From Roseovarius sp. THAF27 (GTDB taxonomy: Bacteria; Pseudomonadota; Alphaproteobacteria; Rhodobacterales; Rhodobacteraceae), in assembly GCF_009363655.1 (NCBI RefSeq), contig NZ_CP045393.1, positions 1,240,001 through 1,304,000 on the forward strand: a DNA stretch of 64,000 nt, in the 5' to 3' direction. Shown here one piece after another: positions 40,914-49,627 of the stretch. The translations under genes and the position numbers were made by a program. Numbering within the stretch: the first letter of the stretch is position 1; every line of letters begins with the position of its first letter. Under the pieces are notes generated by a model. The model saw only the letters and a list, made by a program, of their open reading frames with translations. It made no database searches and had not been told where the DNA came from.

Positions 40914-42215
40914 TCAGGCGCCCGCCTTGGCCAGCGCCTGTTCGAGATCGGCGATGATGTCGTCGGCATCCTCGCAGCCGATGGAAATGCGCACCACGTT
41001 GGGGGCGGCGCCGGCGGCGGTCTGCTGTTCCGGGGTCAGCTGCCGGTGGGTGGTGGAGGCCGAGTGGATGATCAGTGAGCGGGTGTCGCCGAGGTTGGCG
41101 ACGTGGCTGAAGAGTTCGAGACTGTCGACCAGCTTGACGCAGCCTTCGTAGCCCGACTTGAGTGCCACGGTGAACAGGCCGCCCGCGCCCTTGGGGCAGA
41201 CCGTCTTGACGCGCTTGTGGTAGGGCGAGGATTTGAGACCGGCATAGGTGACGCCCTCGACCGCGTCGTGCTTCTCCAGCCAGGCGGCGACGGTTTCGGC
41301 GTTCTCGACGTGTTTCTGCATCCGCAGCGACAGCGTCTCGATCCCCATCAGGGTGTAGTGCGCGGCCTGGGGATTGAGCGTCATGCCGAGGTCGCGCAGG
41401 CCGATGGCGATGCCGTGGAAGGTGAAGGCGAGCGGGCCGAACGTTTCGTGGAACTTCAGGCCGTGATAGGCAGGTTCGGGCTGGCTGAGCGAGGGGAACT
41501 TGTCGGACGCGGACCAGTCGAAGGTGCCCGAATCCACCACGACGCCGCCGGTGACGGTGCCGTTGCCGGTGAGGAACTTGGTCATGGAGTGCACGACCAA
41601 CGTGGCGCCATGTTCGATCGGGCGGCAGAGGTAGGGCGTTGCCGAGGTGTTGTCGACGATGAGCGGCAGGCCGGCGGCATCGGCGACGTCTGCCACCGCG
41701 CGCAGGTCGGCGATGTGGCCGCCGGGGTTGGCGATCGATTCGCAGAAGATGGCGCGGGTGTCGTCGTCGATGGCGGCCTTGATGGCATCCATGTCGTCGA
41801 TATCGACGAACTTGGCCGACCAGCCGAAGCGCTTGATGGTCTGGCTGAACTGGGTGATCGAGCCGCCATAGAGCCGCGTGGAGACCACCACGTTCTTGCC
41901 CGGACCCATCAGCGGGAACAGCGCCATGATCTGGGCCGCGTGCCCCGAGGAGCAGCAGACGGCGCCGGCACCGCCTTCGAGCGTGGCGACGCGTTCCTGA
42001 AGCACCGCGACGGTGGGGTTCGTCAGGCGCGAATAGATGTAGCCCACTTCCTGGAGGTTGAAGAGGGCGGCGGCGTGCTCGGCGTCGCGGAACACGTAGG
42101 CCGTGGACTGGTAGATCGGTGTCTGGCGCGCGCCCGTGGCCGGATCGGGCCGGGCGCCGGCGTGGATTTGCAGCGTGTCGAAGCCGAATTGGTGGATGCG
42201 GTCGTCGTCGGACAT
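40914..42215 (-). CDS. metY: O-acetylhomoserine sulfhydrylase (aminocarboxypropyltransferase)
   Basis: A 433-residue PLP enzyme of the Cys/Met metabolism family that makes homocysteine (or methionine) from O-acetylhomoserine and sulfide. The N-terminus F-D-T-L-Q-I-H-A-G and T-P-I-Y-Q-S-T-A-Y-V-F, S-S-G-H-A-A-Q, I-V-D-N-T-S-A-T-P, and the Schiff-base lysine block H-S-M-T-K-F-L-T-G-N-G all match MetY. The length is typical for MetY, larger than MetB. A GGGAGG ribosome-binding site lies 7 nt upstream. It ends 130 nt from the divergently unrelated 989-residue gene. Confidence 0.95.
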   Translation of the reverse strand: MSDDDRIHQFGFDTLQIHAGARPDPATGARQTPIYQSTAYVFRDAEHAAALFNLQEVGYIYSRLTNPTVAVLQERVATLEGGAGAVCCSSGHAAQIMALFPLMGPGKNVVVSTRLYGGSITQFSQTIKRFGWSAKFVDIDDMDAIKAAIDDDTRAIFCESIANPGGHIADLRAVADVADAAGLPLIVDNTSATPYLCRPIEHGATLVVHSMTKFLTGNGTVTGGVVVDSGTFDWSASDKFPSLSQPEPAYHGLKFHETFGPLAFTFHGIAIGLRDLGMTLNPQAAHYTLMGIETLSLRMQKHVENAETVAAWLEKHDAVEGVTYAGLKSSPYHKRVKTVCPKGAGGLFTVALKSGYEGCVKLVDSLELFSHVANLGDTRSLIIHSASTTHRQLTPEQQTAAGAAPNVVRISIGCEDADDIIADLEQALAKAGA

Positions 42216-42244
42216 GGAAAGCCTCCCTTATGGCGTTTGTCATT

Positions 42245-42273
42245 TGGGTAAGCGATGGCGGGACGCAGGACAA
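42245..42273 (-). promoter_or_regulatory. Possible metY promoter
   Basis: On the minus strand TTGTCC (42273-42268) and TACCCA (42250-42245) are 17 nt apart, ending about 30 nt before the metY start. The -10 box is weak, so this is a tentative call; it implies a short leader. Confidence 0.35.
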
Positions 42274-42316
42274 GCGTATTGAAATGGTCTTGCGCGGACA
42301 AGAGCCGGACCAATGG

Positions 42317-42718
42317 CTATTTTTTCGGGACGCGCCCGTAGCGTCCGCGCAGGGCGGGCGCGGTTCCGGTGAGAAGGTAGAACGCGCTTTCCACGATCCG
42401 GCGCATGAGGCCGCGTGGGCGGGGCGGCGGCAGATCGTCATCGGGAATGCTGTCGAATGCTGAGGGGGAAAGCACCTCGACGTCGGAGGTTTCCAGGGCG
42501 TCGAGAAAGGCCGCGGCCTCGGCCGCGCGGGCGGTTTCGACCATGATCGGTACACCGCCCAGGGCGACCGAAAGGTACTGGGCATTCGAGAGCGTGTGGT
42601 AGCCCGGCACGAAGACGCGAAAGCCTGCGCCTTCGAGGGCGGCGACGGCCAGCATCGCGTCGGACGGGCCGAAGACCTGGGCGATGCGGGTCAGGCCGGG
42701 CACGTCTCGCAAGGCCAT
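42317..42718 (-). CDS. DUF2007-like signal-transducing protein
   Basis: A 133-residue protein whose first 75 residues (F-G-P-S-D-A-M-L-A-V-A-A-L-E-G-A-G-F-R-V-F-V-P-G-Y-H near 16-41) have the beta-alpha-beta pattern and L-x-A-x-G-I/F core of the DUF2007 family of putative signal-transducing proteins. A Pro/Asp-rich linker and an amphipathic C-terminal helix follow. It overlaps the glycosyltransferase-like gene by 1 nt (TGATG) and likely shares its transcript. The function is unknown. Confidence 0.65.
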   Translation of the reverse strand: MALRDVPGLTRIAQVFGPSDAMLAVAALEGAGFRVFVPGYHTLSNAQYLSVALGGVPIMVETARAAEAAAFLDALETSDVEVLSPSAFDSIPDDDLPPPRPRGLMRRIVESAFYLLTGTAPALRGRYGRVPKK

Positions 42719-43719
42719 CAGCGCATCCAGAAGCCGTTGCGGCGAATGGTGTTGCGGATCGCCTGCTCCTTGCGCGGCATGTTCTCGCGGTCGAAGAGGT
42801 CGCGCACCTTGTGGCCGCGGCCGTGGTAGATCATGAACTTGATGGCGTCGTAGTTCTTGAGCAGTTTCTTGACCGGGTTGGGGGCGCTGATGTCTTCCAG
42901 CAGTGCGACCACGTCGTCATTTTCGCGGGCGTATAGCAGCGGGAACATGCGGTAATGGCACGTGACCTCGCCGTCGAGGAGACCGTCGGGCAGCGTGTCG
43001 CGCCCGCCGCCCAGCGAATGAATGACGAGCGGAAGCGCCACCTGGTCGAGCCAGGGGTCGAGCGACTGGCAAACCAGTTCCGGCGGCGGGTCGTCGCGGA
43101 TCGCCAGCGCATAGTCGAGGAAACGCTGGCCGAAGACATGCGGGCACTTGTAGAAGAAGAACCCGGCGTTGAAGTAGAGGTAGCGGCGCCAGTATTCGTC
43201 GGGCAGGGACGGGTCGAGCGAGGACTCGAAATCCAGCCCGAACTTGTCGTAGAGCGACTTCCATGTGGCCGTGTAACCCGGGCCGTAGAGTTCTATTTCG
43301 GGCCAGGTGCCTTCGCGCTTGAGCGAGGCGGTGGGGCGGTCGAAATCGAAGGGGACCTGTGTCAGGTCGCCGGTGACCAGGGTGTCGGTGTCGAAGAACA
43401 CGAACGGCTCGCCCTCGGGCAGGGCCATCAGGCATTCGATCTTGTTGCCATAGGGGTAGGCCTGCCCGAAATGCCGGGATTCGAAAGGCAGGATCTCGGC
43501 ACCGTAGCTTTCCAGGAGGGCGCGGATGTCGCCGCGCATGGTCGGGTCGTTCTTCCATAGCGGGCCGGGGTGGGGTTCGGCCACGAAAAGGCGGCCTTTG
43601 AAGTCGGGGCTGCGGGCGCGCAGGGAGGCGGCGAACAGCACCGCCTCGAACTGAAGCCGGCCGGCGTGGCCGACCACCACGATATTGAACGCTTGGTTTT
43701 TTGCCTTTTTCGCGGCCAT
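42718..43719 (-). CDS. Glycosyltransferase-like (GT-A fold) protein
   Basis: A 333-residue protein with features of nucleotide-sugar transferases: a Rossmann-like start (N-I-V-V-V-G-H-A-G), the segment G-N-K-I-E-C-L-M-A-L and the metal-binding D-x-D in V-F-F-D-T-D-T-L near 105-112. A later Y-F-N-A-G-F-F-F-Y motif near 197 resembles the GT8 acceptor region. The C-terminus is basic. It is not a full match to a named family by eye. No cell-surface polysaccharide operon is adjacent. The DUF2007-like gene follows, overlapping by 1 nt. Confidence 0.65.
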   Translation of the reverse strand: MAAKKAKNQAFNIVVVGHAGRLQFEAVLFAASLRARSPDFKGRLFVAEPHPGPLWKNDPTMRGDIRALLESYGAEILPFESRHFGQAYPYGNKIECLMALPEGEPFVFFDTDTLVTGDLTQVPFDFDRPTASLKREGTWPEIELYGPGYTATWKSLYDKFGLDFESSLDPSLPDEYWRRYLYFNAGFFFYKCPHVFGQRFLDYALAIRDDPPPELVCQSLDPWLDQVALPLVIHSLGGGRDTLPDGLLDGEVTCHYRMFPLLYARENDDVVALLEDISAPNPVKKLLKNYDAIKFMIYHGRGHKVRDLFDRENMPRKEQAIRNTIRRNGFWMR

Positions 43720-43826
43720 AATCCGGTCACGCCTGCCTGAACTGCCCTTTGGCGCCAGTATAGGCCGTGTGCTGCGATTGCGCGAGAGGCAGTTGCGCAG
43801 ATTTTTGAAACGAAAGGTATTTTCGG

Positions 43827-44318
43827 ATGATCGAGTGGATTTTCGTTGGCCTTGCCGTGGCCTTGGGCGGCGGAACGGGGAGCCCGGACGGGGCCGCCGT
43901 GGCGCAATCGGCAGGGGACGGGGGCCAACCGCCCGCCGGGTTCGAGGCCGAGGACCAGACGCCCGCCGGCAAGTTCACCACCGCCGCCGAGATCAGGCCG
44001 ATCATCGAGGCCACGCGCGGCAACTGGGTGGCGGTGCGCGAATATGATGGGCAGGACCTGCTGTACCTGACGCATCTGCTGAGTTGGCGTTGCGGAATGC
44101 ACCAGGTCAGTGTCGGCGTGAATGGCGGGGCGATGGAGGTTTGGGACATGCCGGCCTGCCAGACCGAGACCGCGGCCCCCAATGCTTTCCCGGACGACGC
44201 AATCATCTACAAGAGCTTCGGTCTGGGGGAGATCGAGAGCATCGCGGTCGAGATCCTGTATGACGACCTTGGCACGGCGGAGGGGGTGTTCGGGCGGAAA
44301 GAGGTTTTGATTCCCTGA
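43827..44318 (+). CDS. Secreted hypothetical protein
   Basis: A 163-residue protein with a probable signal peptide (W-I-F-V-G-L-A-V-A-L-G near 4-14, though with an unusual G-rich boundary). A Gly/Pro/Ala linker to about 48 precedes a compact acidic domain. That domain has two cysteines (W-R-C-G-M and P-A-C-Q) that could form a disulfide. I do not recognise the family. It is divergent from the glycosyltransferase-like gene with a 107-nt gap and lies 130 nt upstream of the nine-gene cluster. Confidence 0.6.
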   Translation: MIEWIFVGLAVALGGGTGSPDGAAVAQSAGDGGQPPAGFEAEDQTPAGKFTTAAEIRPIIEATRGNWVAVREYDGQDLLYLTHLLSWRCGMHQVSVGVNGGAMEVWDMPACQTETAAPNAFPDDAIIYKSFGLGEIESIAVEILYDDLGTAEGVFGRKEVLIP

Positions 44319-44412
44319 ACGCGCACGTCTTTCTTGCCCCGCGCCAAAGGTTTTGCGAAAACCCCAAAGAGCGGGCGCGCCTTCAAATCAGCCGTGGCGT
44401 ACCTATATTGAT

Positions 44413-44427
44413 GTTAAGGTAATTAAC
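44413..44427. promoter_or_regulatory. Inverted repeat upstream of the nine-gene cluster
   Basis: GTTAA-GGTAA-TTAAC (44413-44427) is a 5-nt inverted repeat in an AT-rich patch that begins 36 nt before the first gene. Its place and symmetry suit an operator or promoter region, but no regulator can be named. Confidence 0.35.
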
Positions 44428-44448
44428 TTTACGCGAAAGGGAACGGTG

Positions 44449-45525
44449 ATGGCGAATTTGGATGCGCAGGTGCGCGAAAGTCAGGAGCAGGTCGCATCGG
44501 CGCAGGCGAAGATTGCCGAGCTGACCGGCAAGATCGAAAGCGCGCGGTCCAAGATCAAGGGCGGCGAGGATGCGAGCCTCGATATCGAGAACGCGACGCT
44601 GGACGAAGTGCACGCGCATACTGAGACGATGAATGCCAACATCGCCGAGCTGATCATGGGGCTGGACGATGTGACCGCGGGCTTCTCGCGCGATTTCGAC
44701 GAGATGCGTACCAAGACGGGCTGGGAAAGCTTCGTCGGTATCTTCAACCGCCATAAGGCCGACAGCATGCGGCAAGAGCGGATCCGCACCGCCAGCATCG
44801 ACGACAAGTTGCAGGACCTGATTTCCAAGTCCGACATCATCGTGCAATTGCTGGAAGGTCAGTTGCGCACGCTGGAAGAGCACAAGGTGAAGGTCGAGAC
44901 GAACCTTACCGAGACGCTGGACGAGCGCGAGGCGACGGTGGGCGAACTGGAAACGCTGCGCGCGGACATCCAGGGGATGGACCCCAAGATCATCGAACTG
45001 GAAAACAAGATCGCCAACGAGACCGACGCGGCCGCCCGCACCAAGCTGGAAAGCGAACTGGCGGAGATGAACGCCAAGTATAACGAGATGGTCCAGCAGG
45101 AGCAGGTCAAGCTGGCCAAATCGCAGACGCTGGAGCGCTATATCGAGAAGGGCAAGACCTGGGTCGATTCGCTGCAGAACCAGGCGGCGACGCAGATGGT
45201 GCTGATCAACAAGCTGCAGACGGACACCAAGCAGCGGGTCGTGCTCTATGATGCGCTGACCAAGTCGTTGAAGACCGCGCAGCAGCAGGACGTGGCGCAC
45301 CGGATCAACGAGATCGGAGTCAAGACCGACCAGGAGGCGCAGAGCGCCATGGCCGGCATCGGCGCGGCCACCAACCAGAAGATGGCCGACATGCTGGAGG
45401 CGCACGAGGATCACATGGTCTTTGCCCGCGAAGTGCTGGAGGCCAAGGCCAAGGCCGACGAGCGGTTCGCGCGGCGGTTCTCCAAGATCATCGAGAAGCA
45501 TGACGCCAACGCGTATGGCGGCTAA
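44449..45525 (+). CDS. Coiled-coil protein, first gene of the AAA+ cluster (distant TelA resemblance)
   Basis: A 358-residue soluble protein that is almost entirely helical, with long heptad-rich stretches (about 5-45 and 130-300) and no membrane segment. The middle G-W-E-S-F-V-G-I-F-N-R-H-K-A-D-S (about 98-113) interrupts the coil. The layout, a helical domain with paired coiled-coil arms, distantly recalls TelA/toxic-anion resistance proteins, but this is an impression, not a match. The next gene begins 3 nt after the stop. It is the first member of the tightly packed cluster at 44449-52022. Confidence 0.7.
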   Translation: MANLDAQVRESQEQVASAQAKIAELTGKIESARSKIKGGEDASLDIENATLDEVHAHTETMNANIAELIMGLDDVTAGFSRDFDEMRTKTGWESFVGIFNRHKADSMRQERIRTASIDDKLQDLISKSDIIVQLLEGQLRTLEEHKVKVETNLTETLDEREATVGELETLRADIQGMDPKIIELENKIANETDAAARTKLESELAEMNAKYNEMVQQEQVKLAKSQTLERYIEKGKTWVDSLQNQAATQMVLINKLQTDTKQRVVLYDALTKSLKTAQQQDVAHRINEIGVKTDQEAQSAMAGIGAATNQKMADMLEAHEDHMVFAREVLEAKAKADERFARRFSKIIEKHDANAYGG

Positions 45526-45528
45526 GGC

Positions 45529-45690
45529 ATGGGGCTTGGAACGCTTGCCATTGGTCTGTCTGTCGTCTGCCTGGTGGTGTCGTTCGTCTTTACCGTGCCG
45601 GCCTGGATGAACCTTGTCGGGGTGGGGTTCGGCATTGCAGGGTTGATCCTGATCGGGTTGTCGCGCCGGCGTGGCGGAGGCGGGACGTGA
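45529..45690 (+). CDS. Tiny two-helix membrane protein (53 aa)
   Basis: A 53-residue protein with two hydrophobic helices (about 4-24 and 28-44) joined by a T-V-P-A-W-M-N-L turn and a basic R-R-R-G-G-G-G-T tail. It starts 3 nt after the coiled-coil gene's stop and ends 36 nt before the next start. It has the codon use and spacing of a true gene and is too small for most gene finders. No family is recognised. Confidence 0.7.
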   Translation: MGLGTLAIGLSVVCLVVSFVFTVPAWMNLVGVGFGIAGLILIGLSRRRGGGGT

Positions 45691-45726
45691 GTGCGTCTGT
45701 CCCAAACAGCTGAGAAAGGCGTCGCG

Positions 45727-45978
45727 ATGGCCGAAAAAGAGACGTTTCCAATCGAGGTCGTGGTTATCTGCGGTGCGTTCCTTGGTATGATGCTGGCGGG
45801 CTGGCTGGGGCATTTCAGCCTGGCGCTGGTATTGCTGGGTGTCTGCCTCATCGCGATCCTGTGGTCGGTGATCGCCAGCCGGGGTGCGTCCGGCAATGGA
45901 GCCGAGGGCGGTTTCAGCGGCGGCGCCGATGCGGGTAGCGGAGGCGGTGGCGGCGCCTGTGGCGGGGGTGGCGAATGA
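45727..45978 (+). CDS. Small membrane protein with Gly/Ser/Cys-rich tail (83 aa)
   Basis: An 83-residue protein with two hydrophobic helices (about 9-26 and 28-48) and a disordered C-terminus made of Ala, Gly, Ser and one Cys (G-G-G-G-G-A-C-G-G-G-G-E). Such Gly/Cys tails occur on several unrelated bacterial membrane proteins. The chosen ATG has AGAAAGG just upstream; an in-frame GTG at 45691 would add 12 residues. The stop overlaps the start of the next gene (ATGA) by 4 nt. Confidence 0.7.
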   Translation: MAEKETFPIEVVVICGAFLGMMLAGWLGHFSLALVLLGVCLIAILWSVIASRGASGNGAEGGFSGGADAGSGGGGGACGGGGE

Positions 45979-47099
45979 TCGCGGATGCTCCGACATCTGA
46001 CCGGGCCGCCCTGACCGAGCTTTTCGCGTCACGCCGGTACTTCGCCAAGTTCGAGCGGATCACGGGGCATCTGAATCGCGTGGCCGCCGTGATGCAGGCC
46101 GAGGGCAACCTGGGCAAGCAGGAGGTCGAGATTCTGACCACCTATGTTCAGGGCATCGCCTATACGTTCAAGGCGCTGAGCATGAAATACCTGCTGGTCG
46201 GACGCGACACCGGGCAGTTTTTCGGCTCGCTGGCGATGGATGTGCGGGAAAGCGGTTTTCCGATGTTCTCGGAGCTGATGGTGATGGCCAATGATGCCGC
46301 ACAGGCGCGGCGGCACCTGGACGGGATGCCGGATACCGAAACGCTGAAGCGCGAGATGGTCGAGCAGATCATTTCCGAGCGGACCATTCCGACGCGCCTT
46401 CAGTTCGCGCTGTCGCAACGGCTTTACTACGAGGAGATGCTGCGCGGGCATCTTTTCTGGGCGCAGAACGATCCACAGATCCAATGGGTGAGCGGGCTGG
46501 ACGAGCGGCGGCGCTACCTGCTGCACTGGGCGGTCTATGACAGCCAGGTGAACCTGCCGACGATCTACCTGATGGAGGTCGAGGATACGGGCCGCGCGCC
46601 GCTGGGCAAGGACGAGCGGCGCTGGCCGGAATGCCAGGCGCACCTGATGGCGCAATCCCTGGGCGGATTGAAGTTGCTGACCATCGCCAAGGGGTTCGAC
46701 GAGAGCTTCGACGACCTGCATCCCAAGCGGCTGCGTCGGTTTCACGTCGGTCCGATGTACAGCCATGCCTTCACGCGGCAGACCGGGCCGCTGAGCGAGG
46801 TGCTGGCGCAGGCCGATGCGCCGGTGGGGCAGGACTGGGCACTGGCCTGGACCGACGAGGTGCTGGAAAGCGAACGGGTGATCGAGGAGCGCGCGGGCTG
46901 GTTCGGCACCGTGGAGCGCGAGGTTTTCGCGCTGGACCCCTTCTCGGGGAAAGGGGCCGAGACCGGGGCGACGCGGATGGAGCGCAGTATCATCCTGCCG
47001 GAGCGGCCCTATCAGGTTCTGGCCGAGAAGACCCCGCCGGGGTTTTCGTCGGTCACCAAGTACGTGGTCAGCCCGGGCGGCCGGGTGTTGAGATATTGA
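45975..47099 (+). CDS. Unknown cluster protein D (374 aa)
   Basis: A 374-residue soluble protein with no signal peptide or membrane helix. It has a helical N-terminal half (about 1-145) and a mixed C-terminal half including L-S-Q-R-L-Y-Y-E-E-M-L-R-G-H-L-F-W-A-Q-N and a C-terminal F-S-S-V-T-K-Y-V-V-S-P-G-G-R-V-L-R-Y beta-like end. I do not recognise the family. It is translationally coupled to the small Gly-rich membrane protein. It is followed by a palindromic repeat and then the AAA+ ATPase gene. Confidence 0.75.
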   Translation: MIADAPTSDRAALTELFASRRYFAKFERITGHLNRVAAVMQAEGNLGKQEVEILTTYVQGIAYTFKALSMKYLLVGRDTGQFFGSLAMDVRESGFPMFSELMVMANDAAQARRHLDGMPDTETLKREMVEQIISERTIPTRLQFALSQRLYYEEMLRGHLFWAQNDPQIQWVSGLDERRRYLLHWAVYDSQVNLPTIYLMEVEDTGRAPLGKDERRWPECQAHLMAQSLGGLKLLTIAKGFDESFDDLHPKRLRRFHVGPMYSHAFTRQTGPLSEVLAQADAPVGQDWALAWTDEVLESERVIEERAGWFGTVEREVFALDPFSGKGAETGATRMERSIILPERPYQVLAEKTPPGFSSVTKYVVSPGGRVLRY

Positions 47100-47104
47100 A
47101 CGCG

Positions 47105-47163
47105 AGGTGGGGTGAGACCCCACCCTGCGCCAGTTTGGTAGGGTGGGTTTCAAACCCACCACC
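47105..47163. repeat. Two palindromes between cluster genes D and the ATPase
   Basis: GTGGGG-TGA-GACCCCAC type inverted repeat (47107-47123) is followed by the GTAGGGTGGGTTTCAAACCC-ACC element (47138-47163). The second belongs to the GTGGGTTTTCACCCAC family in inverse orientation. They occupy the 76-nt gap inside what is otherwise one same-strand gene run. Confidence 0.75.
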
Positions 47164-47175
47164 GGGGAGAAGAAG

Positions 47176-49119
47176 ATGAGTTTGACGGCCGACACAATGG
47201 AATTGCGGGAAGAGGATATCGCCAAGCATTACGATGCTGCCGCAGCGATGCTGGCGGGGTTCGATCATACGCCGCGCATCGCCAAGCCGGGCGACGCGCC
47301 GCAGGAGGAGAAGTCGGCCGGGTTGGGCACGCGGCGGCGGTTTCGGACGACGACGCCTGGGCTGGTGACACGCTCGACCGCGCGACCCGAGGGCGTGCAT
47401 CTGGTGGAGCGGATCGAGGCTGCCGATGGCGACGACCCGCTGGTCAGCCCGATGCAGGCGACGGTATTGCATGGCCTGCGGCGGGCGATTGCGATCGCGC
47501 TGGCGGTGGGAGAGCAGTTTTCCGACGCCACGGGCCTGGCGGATCTGCGGCGGGCGAACCTGGCCGGGTCGCTGGGCGCGGATCGCAAGACCGAGTTCAC
47601 CGAGCTTCTGGGGGCCGAGGCTCTGGCGGTGGGGCATGTCTTTGCCAACGCGACGGCCTTCCTGCTGGCGCCGCACGGCTCGGAGGTGAGCGTCGAGGTG
47701 GGCGAGGTCGAGGAGGTTCTGACCGACAATTCGCAACTTGCCCTGCATGGCGCGTTGTGGGAACTGGACCAGGATATCGCGGCCCATGCGGGCGACGATG
47801 CGCGGCTGGTGGCGACGGTCAGCGCCTTTGCCGAGCAGTTGATGGAGAAGATCGCGCTGCGCGCCCAGAATGCCGGGCGGTTGAGTGCCTTCACCGGCGC
47901 AAGCTGGCGCGTCGAGGCGGATGATTTCACCATTCGCGGCTTTGACGCGGCATCGAAGGGCAAGTCCAGCACCCTGACCATGACCTTCAAGCAGCCGCAC
48001 GAGGTGGTGGGCAACCATATCGCCAAGTACCAGGCGCTGAAGCTCAGCAAGATGCTGATGGCCTATGATTTCGAGCGAAAGCTGAACCCGTTCGCGGAAC
48101 TGGGCGGGTTCATCTTTACCTTCATGGGCGACGGCAAGCCGGGGACGGGCAAGACGACGCTGATCCAGATGATGGCGGGGCTGATCAAGGGCTATTGCGA
48201 CAACGCAGGCTATCCGTTCAGGTATCAGAACCTCAGCACCGAGAGCATCGACAGCTACCAGGGCAAGTCGGCGCAGAACGCCAAGGCGTTCATCAACACC
48301 GTGATCGATCCCGGCGTGATCGGGTTCGGCACGATCGACGATATCGACCAGCTGGCGGGCAAGCGCGGCGACCGGCAATCGAGCGCGGGACAGCTGGAGA
48401 TCACCGCCGTGCTGATGGAGAGCTTTGCCGGGGCCAACACGGTGGTGCGGGGAAATTGCACCTTCGGCATGTTCTCGAACTATCCCGAGAACGTGGACGA
48501 CGCGCTGCGCCAGCGGGCAGGGGCGCGGTTCCTGGTGGACGGGCCGCAGACGCGGGAGGATTATATCGATATCCTTTACCTGCTGATGGGCAAGAACCAT
48601 GACATTCCGCTGGGCCAGCACGAGGTCTATGCCGCGCAGGAGATCAAGAAGGCCGTGGCGGCCTCGTTCGAGAGCCACGCGCGGCCCCATGAGGAGGGGC
48701 TGATCCGGGTCTATGAGCGAGTAGAGAAGGATATCGGCAGGCTCGACACGATTGCCAAGCTGGGAACCTATCTGAAAGGCATCCAGGAGGCGGACGAAGG
48801 CTTTACGGGCCGGGCGATCAAGAACATCACCGACGCGGTGAAGGTGCGGGCGATGGATTTCGAACTGCCGGACGAGTGGATGGAAAAGCCCGACCTGTTC
48901 CTGTTCAAATCCTATGACGAGAAGAAGGGGATGATCGAGGAGTTGCGTCAGCCGATCACGGTGGAAATGGTGATCCAGGAGATCAACCGCTACGCGGACA
49001 GCGAGTTCCGCTATGCGGACAAGTCCGACGAGGTGGCGATCGAGGCCATGGTGCGCGATTTCGGTCGGACGGAAGAGGCCAAGCGGCGGTACATGGCGGA
49101 GAAGGAGAGCGGTGCGTGA
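47176..49119 (+). CDS. AAA+ ATPase of the unknown nine-gene cluster
   Basis: A 647-residue cytoplasmic ATPase. The Walker A motif G-D-G-K-P-G-T-G-K-T-T-L is at 318-329 (Lys326), Walker B-like G-F-G-T-I-D-D-I-D-Q near 384-392, and an arginine-finger type R-Q-R-A-G-A-R follows near 442. The first 300 residues form a separate, mostly helical domain of no recognised family, and a helical C-terminal region (from about 540) precedes the stop. It is not a typical FtsH, Clp, MoxR or Lon protein by overall layout. The start has GGGGAGAAGA upstream. It is the likely motor of the cluster. Confidence 0.8.
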   Translation: MSLTADTMELREEDIAKHYDAAAAMLAGFDHTPRIAKPGDAPQEEKSAGLGTRRRFRTTTPGLVTRSTARPEGVHLVERIEAADGDDPLVSPMQATVLHGLRRAIAIALAVGEQFSDATGLADLRRANLAGSLGADRKTEFTELLGAEALAVGHVFANATAFLLAPHGSEVSVEVGEVEEVLTDNSQLALHGALWELDQDIAAHAGDDARLVATVSAFAEQLMEKIALRAQNAGRLSAFTGASWRVEADDFTIRGFDAASKGKSSTLTMTFKQPHEVVGNHIAKYQALKLSKMLMAYDFERKLNPFAELGGFIFTFMGDGKPGTGKTTLIQMMAGLIKGYCDNAGYPFRYQNLSTESIDSYQGKSAQNAKAFINTVIDPGVIGFGTIDDIDQLAGKRGDRQSSAGQLEITAVLMESFAGANTVVRGNCTFGMFSNYPENVDDALRQRAGARFLVDGPQTREDYIDILYLLMGKNHDIPLGQHEVYAAQEIKKAVAASFESHARPHEEGLIRVYERVEKDIGRLDTIAKLGTYLKGIQEADEGFTGRAIKNITDAVKVRAMDFELPDEWMEKPDLFLFKSYDEKKGMIEELRQPITVEMVIQEINRYADSEFRYADKSDEVAIEAMVRDFGRTEEAKRRYMAEKESGA

Positions 49120-49140
49120 GAGCACTTGCGCCAAGCGGCA

Positions 49141-49509
49141 ATGAACGACACGAGCGTGACATTGGTGAACACCGGCTTGCCGCTGGCTATCATCGGCGGG
49201 TTGGCGGCGTTGCTGCCGTGGCTTTTGACGCCGCGGGGGACGCGGTCGCATGGCCGGGTTCTGGTGTCGGTGGTGCTGTCGGTGCTTCTGCTGCTGGCGG
49301 CGAGCGCGTGTGTGTTTGCGCTGTTCGACAAGCGCAGCCTTCTGGGCGGGCAGACGCTTGCCGGGCAGGGGATCATCGCGTGGATGTACTTGCGCAGTTC
49401 GTTGGGGGCGGTGGCGGTATGGGGTCCGGTGCTGGCCTTCGTCTGGCTGGGGCTGGCGCAGCGGGTGGAGCGGTTGAAGGAGAAGGATGTTGTGAGGGGG
49501 CAGCCGTGA
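49141..49509 (+). CDS. Membrane protein of the AAA+ cluster (122 aa)
   Basis: A 122-residue protein with three hydrophobic helices (about 10-28, 38-58 and 81-104) and a charged C-terminus. The ATG is 21 nt after the ATPase stop. An in-frame TTG at 49126 would add five residues and is also possible, as no strong ribosome-binding site distinguishes the two. No family is recognised. Its position between the ATPase and protein G suggests a membrane subunit of the same system. Confidence 0.7.
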   Translation: MNDTSVTLVNTGLPLAIIGGLAALLPWLLTPRGTRSHGRVLVSVVLSVLLLLAASACVFALFDKRSLLGGQTLAGQGIIAWMYLRSSLGAVAVWGPVLAFVWLGLAQRVERLKEKDVVRGQP

Positions 49510-49539
49510 CAGGCGCGTGTGCAATCATGGCACCTGGCC

Positions 49540-49601
49540 GTCCCGGGCGCGACCCGGGACCTCAGCTTCGGAAAAGAGGGGCCCCGGATCGGGTCCGGGG
49601 C
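49540..49601. repeat. Two GC-rich inverted repeats within the cluster
   Basis: GTCCCGGG-CGCGA-CCCGGGAC (49540-49560) and GCCCCGGA-TCGGG-TCCGGGGC (49581-49601). Both belong to the structural family at 5158 and 35625. Confidence 0.75.
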
Positions 49602-49627
49602 GCGGTGGCGCTTGGGGCAGGCCGGGG

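Noticed and set aside
42216-42316. SAM-II or SAM-V riboswitch upstream of metY
   Set aside because: A CGCTTG and a GCCATAAGGG patch vaguely recall conserved blocks, but the stems do not form and a promoter-like pair sits so close to the start that a leader of only about 25-30 nt would remain.
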